DNA from: Pseudomonadota bacterium | GTDB taxonomy: Bacteria; Pseudomonadota; Alphaproteobacteria; JAKJEU01 | DNA length: 9,753 nucleotides | Assembly: GCA_022705265.1 (NCBI GenBank) | Contig: JAKJEU010000043.1 | Location: forward strand, 1-9,753 | Reading direction: 5' to 3' | Shown here: piece after piece, positions 6,703-9,753 of the stretch | Layout of the letters: each line of letters begins with the position of its first letter | How positions within the stretch are numbered: the stretch's first letter is position 1 | Notes under the pieces: model-generated | Database searches by the model: none | Seen by the model: the letters and a program-made list of their open reading frames with translations, nothing else | What the model was told of the DNA's origin: nothing | Made by a program: the position numbers and the translations under genes

Positions 6703-6969
6703 TTAAATTTCCCCTGCTATACCAAAAACTATTTTGAAATTATTACGGTTTTTTTCTTTAAATTCAAACATTTTATTGTCATTAAAAGAAATCGCAAAGA
6801 CATATTTTAAAATCCAAATTCTTAAATAATATCTTTTTTTGCCCCTTATTTCGATATCATCTTTGGTGCGATATTCCGAACCATCTTCGTTTTCGATTTC
6901 GGTGCTTTTACCAAAACCATAACGATTATTATCAAAATCAAGTCCATATTCTTTATAAATTTTTTGCAT
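6703..6969 (-). CDS. hypothetical 88-aa protein directly behind the exoprotein gene
   Basis: I do not recognise this protein. It is 88 residues long and rich in charged and aromatic residues. The N-terminal third is acidic and Gly/Asn-rich (F-D-N-N-R-Y-G-F-G at 12-20, E-I-E-N-E-D-G-S-E at 24-32). A basic/aromatic segment follows (G-K-K-R-Y-Y-L-R-I-W-I-L-K-Y-V-F, 43-58), and it ends K-N-R-N-N-F-K-I-V-F-G-I-A-G-E-I. No signal peptide, Cys motif or clear transmembrane helix is visible; the hydrophobic run at about 49-61 is short and broken by Arg and Lys, more like beta-strands. It looks like a real gene: it starts 11 nt after the exoprotein stop with AAGGA 6 nt from the ATG, and is tightly followed by the mazG-like gene. 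Function is open; position would allow a role linked to the exoprotein, but that is speculation. Confidence 0.65.
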   Translation of the reverse strand: MQKIYKEYGLDFDNNRYGFGKSTEIENEDGSEYRTKDDIEIRGKKRYYLRIWILKYVFAISFNDNKMFEFKEKNRNNFKIVFGIAGEI

Positions 6970-6975
6970 AAAATA

Positions 6976-6980
6976 TCCTT
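6976..6980 (-). promoter_or_regulatory. ribosome binding site of the 88-aa gene
   Basis: AAGGA on the minus strand, 6 nt before the ATG at 6969 and directly behind the exoprotein stop codon (6983-6981). It is the best-spaced Shine-Dalgarno site of the right block and supports the 88-aa frame being a gene. Confidence 0.6.
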
Positions 6981-9753
6981 TTAATTATTCATAACAAGCA
7001 AGTCATATAATTCATCATCTTTTTGTTTTTTTGCATCTTTGCTTTTACCACCATGGCTTTCCATACCGAGATTATTAGTAACTTCTTCGATTTGTCTTAA
7101 AGGAGCAACAATATCAAAATTCATATCAGCTGGCATAATGTTTTTGCTTATCGCACTTTCGGTTAATATATTTTCAAGATTTAATGCAGAAATCCATACA
7201 TCAGAATCACTTCCTCCGTCTTCGAAAATGAAATCAGCCTTGCCTTTTCTTACCAATTTTTCAATCTTAGCCTTACCAGCAGGAAGATAAAAAACAATAT
7301 CACCATCTTTCATTACTTTGATATAATTTGACAACAAATCAGGTGAGGTTTTTAAAGCATAAATTCCATAAGCAGATTCCATATTAATCAAACCTTGCCC
7401 ATCGTCCATAACGGTCAATTTTAATATATTATCCTCATTTCCGATTGTTCCATTGTTTGAATGTAAAGTAATATTTTTTGCTTTTAAATTTGTTCGGTTA
7501 TCGTCAAAATTATATCCAATAATTGAACTGTCCACTCTTAAATCAATGTCTCCTGTTTTTGATACAAAGCTTCCAACCATCATATCGCCAGCGACTTCGT
7601 TAACAAATATACCTTTGTTTGACAACGCATTAACATAACCATTACCAAGGATTGAAGAATCAATGTTTATGTAATTATCTTTATCCCCAACTTCACCGTT
7701 TTTAGCCATAAAATCAATTATATTTGCCCTTATTGTTCCTGAGGTATCTTTTACATTATCGATTATCTTTTCCTCTGCTTTAAGGTTTACATTTCCTTTT
7801 AAAGCCTCAATTTTACCATTCAAGGAAAGATTGTCGTTTAAAGCCATCAACGATATATCTCCTTCTTTTGATAAGATATTTCCAAAATCACTTTGTTTTG
7901 AAAGCTTATCAAGATTTAAAAGATTAATATTAATATCGTTCAAAGCAATCGCATTAACTCTGTTTGCTTGGATATTAATATTATTTTCTTTACCAATAAA
8001 TCCGTTAACATTTACAAAATCAACCAATTTTGCAATAATATTTTTAATTCCTTTTTTACCCTCAACATTTCCATTTTCCACTGTCAAAGAAATGCTGCCA
8101 TTTTGTGAATTTATTTGACCCAAATCAATGTCTCCTTCATAAGAAGTCAAAGAAGCATGATTACCAACCTTTAATTCATCAATATTGATATTACCTTGTT
8201 GAGAAAGCAATGCAAAATCGTTCAGAATATCGCCTTTTTTAATTAATAAATCATGGTTTTCGGCATTATTCAAATATGCATTCTTAGATTTAATATCAAA
8301 TTCATTAACAACCAAATCAAACAAGTTTGAAACCTCGCCAAGATTTGCAACATCAAGATTCAAAGAATTCGACCTTATGTTTACTTTATCATCATTTCTT
8401 GCATCAAAAATATTTGATAAAGATTTAATATCCACCAAACCTTTTGAATATATATAATCAACCCCAAGATTGTTTAAAGAGCTTATATAAGTATCGCCAA
8501 CACCTCTTAAAGTGATTTTTGCATTATCCTTTAAGCCAAGATTTATTCTTGCATCAAGCTTACCAATTCCGCCGTTTCCAGCCTCGATAACCAAGTTGTT
8601 ACCGATTATATTAACCGCTGATTTATCGTTTGCGACATTGTAAACTCCATTTGAACCTGATATTGTTATGTTTTTGTTCAAATCTGTTTCAATTTTATTA
8701 ATGTTAATGTCTTGTTCCGCCCCTAAATAAACATAATCTTTGGCCGATAATGTAAGTTCGTTTGCGTGAATGTCTAAATCTTCTCTTAAATATACGGTCG
8801 CAGTTTTAAAATCATCAGAAAATTTAACATTATCGCTTTCCGCCGCCGATAATAAAAGTTTATCTTCCTCACTTATTAAGCTTGGATTTGAAACATCGAT
8901 AACCTTGCTTCCCATGTCTCTTCCAACCGAACCATTAACGGTTAAATTAACTTTTCTACCAGCAATATTTGCTTGTTCTTCCATATATTTGGTATCAGTA
9001 ATTTCACCAAGTTTAGCCTTGTTCAAAGAATATGAAAGCTGACTTTCGCTCCACCCTGCTCCTTTTTTCAAAGAGTTTTTATCACTTACCGAAGCCACAT
9101 ATTTATAATTTTGGTTATAAGTTTCGTTTTTATATTCTTTTGCAAGTTCGTTATACCTTTGCATTTTATAAGCAACTAAATCAGCGATATTTACATCTGG
9201 ATTTTCCGATTTTAAAGTATCAATTTGATTTGCGTTAAATTCAAAAATTCCATCAGCATTTAATCCCGATTTAATCTCAAAATAATCAAAATAATCACGA
9301 GTTTTTTGATTTTCATAAGTTGCAACCAAAGAATTAAGCTCGTTTTCATCGCTTATTTCATTAAGGTTCATATCGTCCCAAGTTTTAAGCAAAGCTTCTT
9401 TTGTATTATTATCAAAAACTTCATTAGTGTTCGTATCAAAAACACCTCCATTTTTAACATTAATTGCAACATCTCCACCCGCAGAAATCACAGAAGAAAT
9501 TCCAAGATTTCCATTTTCTTGAACCAAATTAATATCTTTACTTGCATATGCTTTTAACGAACCATTATTCCCCGCCGTTTCAATTTTAACCACATTATCG
9601 TTTGTTCCAAGATTTCCGCTTAATGCTGTTAAATCGATTTTGTTGCCTTTGATGTAAGAATTGCTATTTAATCCTAAAATGCTTTTTGAAGAATAAAGCT
9701 TTGTATCTCCGCCATTATTTATGATTTTATTATAAATAAGATTTTCAGATTTT
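6981..9753 (-). CDS. large leukotoxin/filamentous-haemagglutinin-like exoprotein, C-terminal 923 residues
   Basis: Probable surface or secreted beta-helical adhesin of the kind often annotated 'leukotoxin LktA family filamentous adhesin'. The frame is open to the right edge. A GTG at 9593 could be mistaken for a start, but the 53 codons before it read through in the same repeat style, so the true start lies outside. Numbering from the edge: residues 1-103 are beta-helix-like. Residues 104-333 form a more helical, charged section including the family module W-S-E-S-Q-L...V-G-R-D-M-G...Y-L-G-A-E-Q-D-I-N-I-N (234-353). Residues 334-810 are Asn/Asp/Gly/Ile-rich beta-helix repeats. The last 115 residues end in a charged tail (G-G-K-S-K-D-A-K-K-Q-K-D-D-E) without an autotransporter beta-barrel. 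There is no cysteine in the visible part. The missing barrel suggests export by a separate partner (two-partner secretion), not seen here. Confidence 0.82.
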   Translation of the reverse strand, partial: KSENLIYNKIINNGGDTKLYSSKSILGLNSNSYIKGNKIDLTALSGNLGTNDNVVKIETAGNNGSLKAYASKDINLVQENGNLGISSVISAGGDVAINVKNGGVFDTNTNEVFDNNTKEALLKTWDDMNLNEISDENELNSLVATYENQKTRDYFDYFEIKSGLNADGIFEFNANQIDTLKSENPDVNIADLVAYKMQRYNELAKEYKNETYNQNYKYVASVSDKNSLKKGAGWSESQLSYSLNKAKLGEITDTKYMEEQANIAGRKVNLTVNGSVGRDMGSKVIDVSNPSLISEEDKLLLSAAESDNVKFSDDFKTATVYLREDLDIHANELTLSAKDYVYLGAEQDININKIETDLNKNITISGSNGVYNVANDKSAVNIIGNNLVIEAGNGGIGKLDARINLGLKDNAKITLRGVGDTYISSLNNLGVDYIYSKGLVDIKSLSNIFDARNDDKVNIRSNSLNLDVANLGEVSNLFDLVVNEFDIKSKNAYLNNAENHDLLIKKGDILNDFALLSQQGNINIDELKVGNHASLTSYEGDIDLGQINSQNGSISLTVENGNVEGKKGIKNIIAKLVDFVNVNGFIGKENNINIQANRVNAIALNDININLLNLDKLSKQSDFGNILSKEGDISLMALNDNLSLNGKIEALKGNVNLKAEEKIIDNVKDTSGTIRANIIDFMAKNGEVGDKDNYINIDSSILGNGYVNALSNKGIFVNEVAGDMMVGSFVSKTGDIDLRVDSSIIGYNFDDNRTNLKAKNITLHSNNGTIGNEDNILKLTVMDDGQGLINMESAYGIYALKTSPDLLSNYIKVMKDGDIVFYLPAGKAKIEKLVRKGKADFIFEDGGSDSDVWISALNLENILTESAISKNIMPADMNFDIVAPLRQIEEVTNNLGMESHGGKSKDAKKQKDDELYDLLVMNN
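7344..8105 (-). repeat. three degenerate tandem repeats of about 80-100 residues in the exoprotein
   Basis: Three successive units share the order [G-x-I-x-L strand] - linker - [N-G-x-I/V-G-x-x-x-N turn] - [I-x-I strand] - [N-A/M-x-x-x-x-I strand]. The turns are N-G-F-I-G-K-E-N-N (8006-7980), N-G-E-V-G-D-K-D-N (7700-7674) and N-G-T-I-G-N-E-D-N (7454-7428). The starting strands are N-G-S-I-S-L, K-G-N-V-N-L and T-G-D-I-D-L. Looser copies of the turn occur at 9617-9594 (G-N-L-G-T-N-D-N) and 8576-8550 (N-G-G-I-G-K-L-D-A). Repeats are visible at protein level, not as near-identical DNA, so they are old duplications or structural constraint. Confidence 0.6.
8694..9053 (-). other. conserved exoprotein module inside the adhesin
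   Basis: Edge-numbered residues 234-353 run W-S-E-S-Q-L-S-Y-S-L-N, L-G-E-I-T-D-T-K-Y, A-N-I-A-G-R-K-V-N-L, G-S-V-G-R-D-M-G, I-S-E-E-D-K-L-L-L-S-A-A-E-S-D-N-V, then L-T-L-S-A-K-D-Y-V-Y-L-G-A-E-Q-D-I-N-I-N. From memory of large exoproteins, this order (a W-x-E-x-x-L helix, an I-x-G-x-x-V-x-L strand, a G-x-G-R/T-x-x-G turn, an L-x-x-E/D-x-x-x-L-x-x-A-E helix, then the return to beta-helix with G-S/A-E-x-D-I-N-I) recurs in LktA-type filamentous adhesins. It is the strongest evidence for the family call. Confidence 0.55.

Noticed and set aside
7344..8105. Exoprotein repeats as a CRISPR-like or DNA-level tandem array
   Set aside because: The copies match at protein level only, with variable spacing of about 82 and 102 residues; there is no identical DNA repeat with spacers.
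7039..9557. Several plus-strand open frames of 61-95 codons opposite the exoprotein gene
   Set aside because: They arise from the low-complexity Asn/Ile/Lys codons read on the other strand; Ser/Leu/Phe-rich translations without family features.

Overview
The window is a stretch of AT-rich bacterial chromosome, densely packed with genes and using the standard genetic code (TAA and TGA both end genes). Gene content and order point to an alphaproteobacterium. A divergent pair has priA facing a small transaldolase gene that is followed by xerC, and tsaB and rimI lie side by side. The strong A/T bias, together with a large leukotoxin/filamentous-haemagglutinin-like adhesin, recalls uncultured low-GC, host-associated Alphaproteobacteria. 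That placement is inference from synteny and composition, not from a marker gene.

Left block (1-3979, minus strand). Transcription runs leftward from the 3980-4037 gap through priA, tsaB, rimI and tyrA into the start of pheA, which runs off the left edge. Neighbours overlap by 8-10 nt or are separated by fewer than 20 nt, as in a single operon. It combines replication restart (PriA), tRNA t6A synthesis (TsaB), ribosomal protein N-acetylation (RimI), and the two enzymes that split prephenate towards tyrosine (TyrA) and phenylalanine (PheA).

Centre (3980-5598). A 58-bp divergent gap holds two candidate promoters whose -10 boxes overlap. The minus-strand one would leave priA almost leaderless. 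On the plus strand a TalC-type transaldolase and the tyrosine recombinase XerC are 4 nt apart.

Right block (5583-9753, minus strand). Transcription enters from beyond the right edge with the C-terminal 923 residues of a very large cysteine-free, repeat-containing exoprotein. It continues into an unrecognised 88-aa gene, a MazG-like pyrophosphohydrolase gene and a GNAT acetyltransferase gene whose 3' end overlaps that of xerC tail to tail. The exoprotein reading frame has no start codon that needs to be used inside the window: it is open to the edge.

There is no rRNA, tRNA, CRISPR array, insertion sequence or gene-free stretch over 300 bases. Most of the window is ordinary core genome. The part that deserves most attention is the exoprotein and the small genes packed behind it. 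I did not find convincing evidence of an undescribed system.
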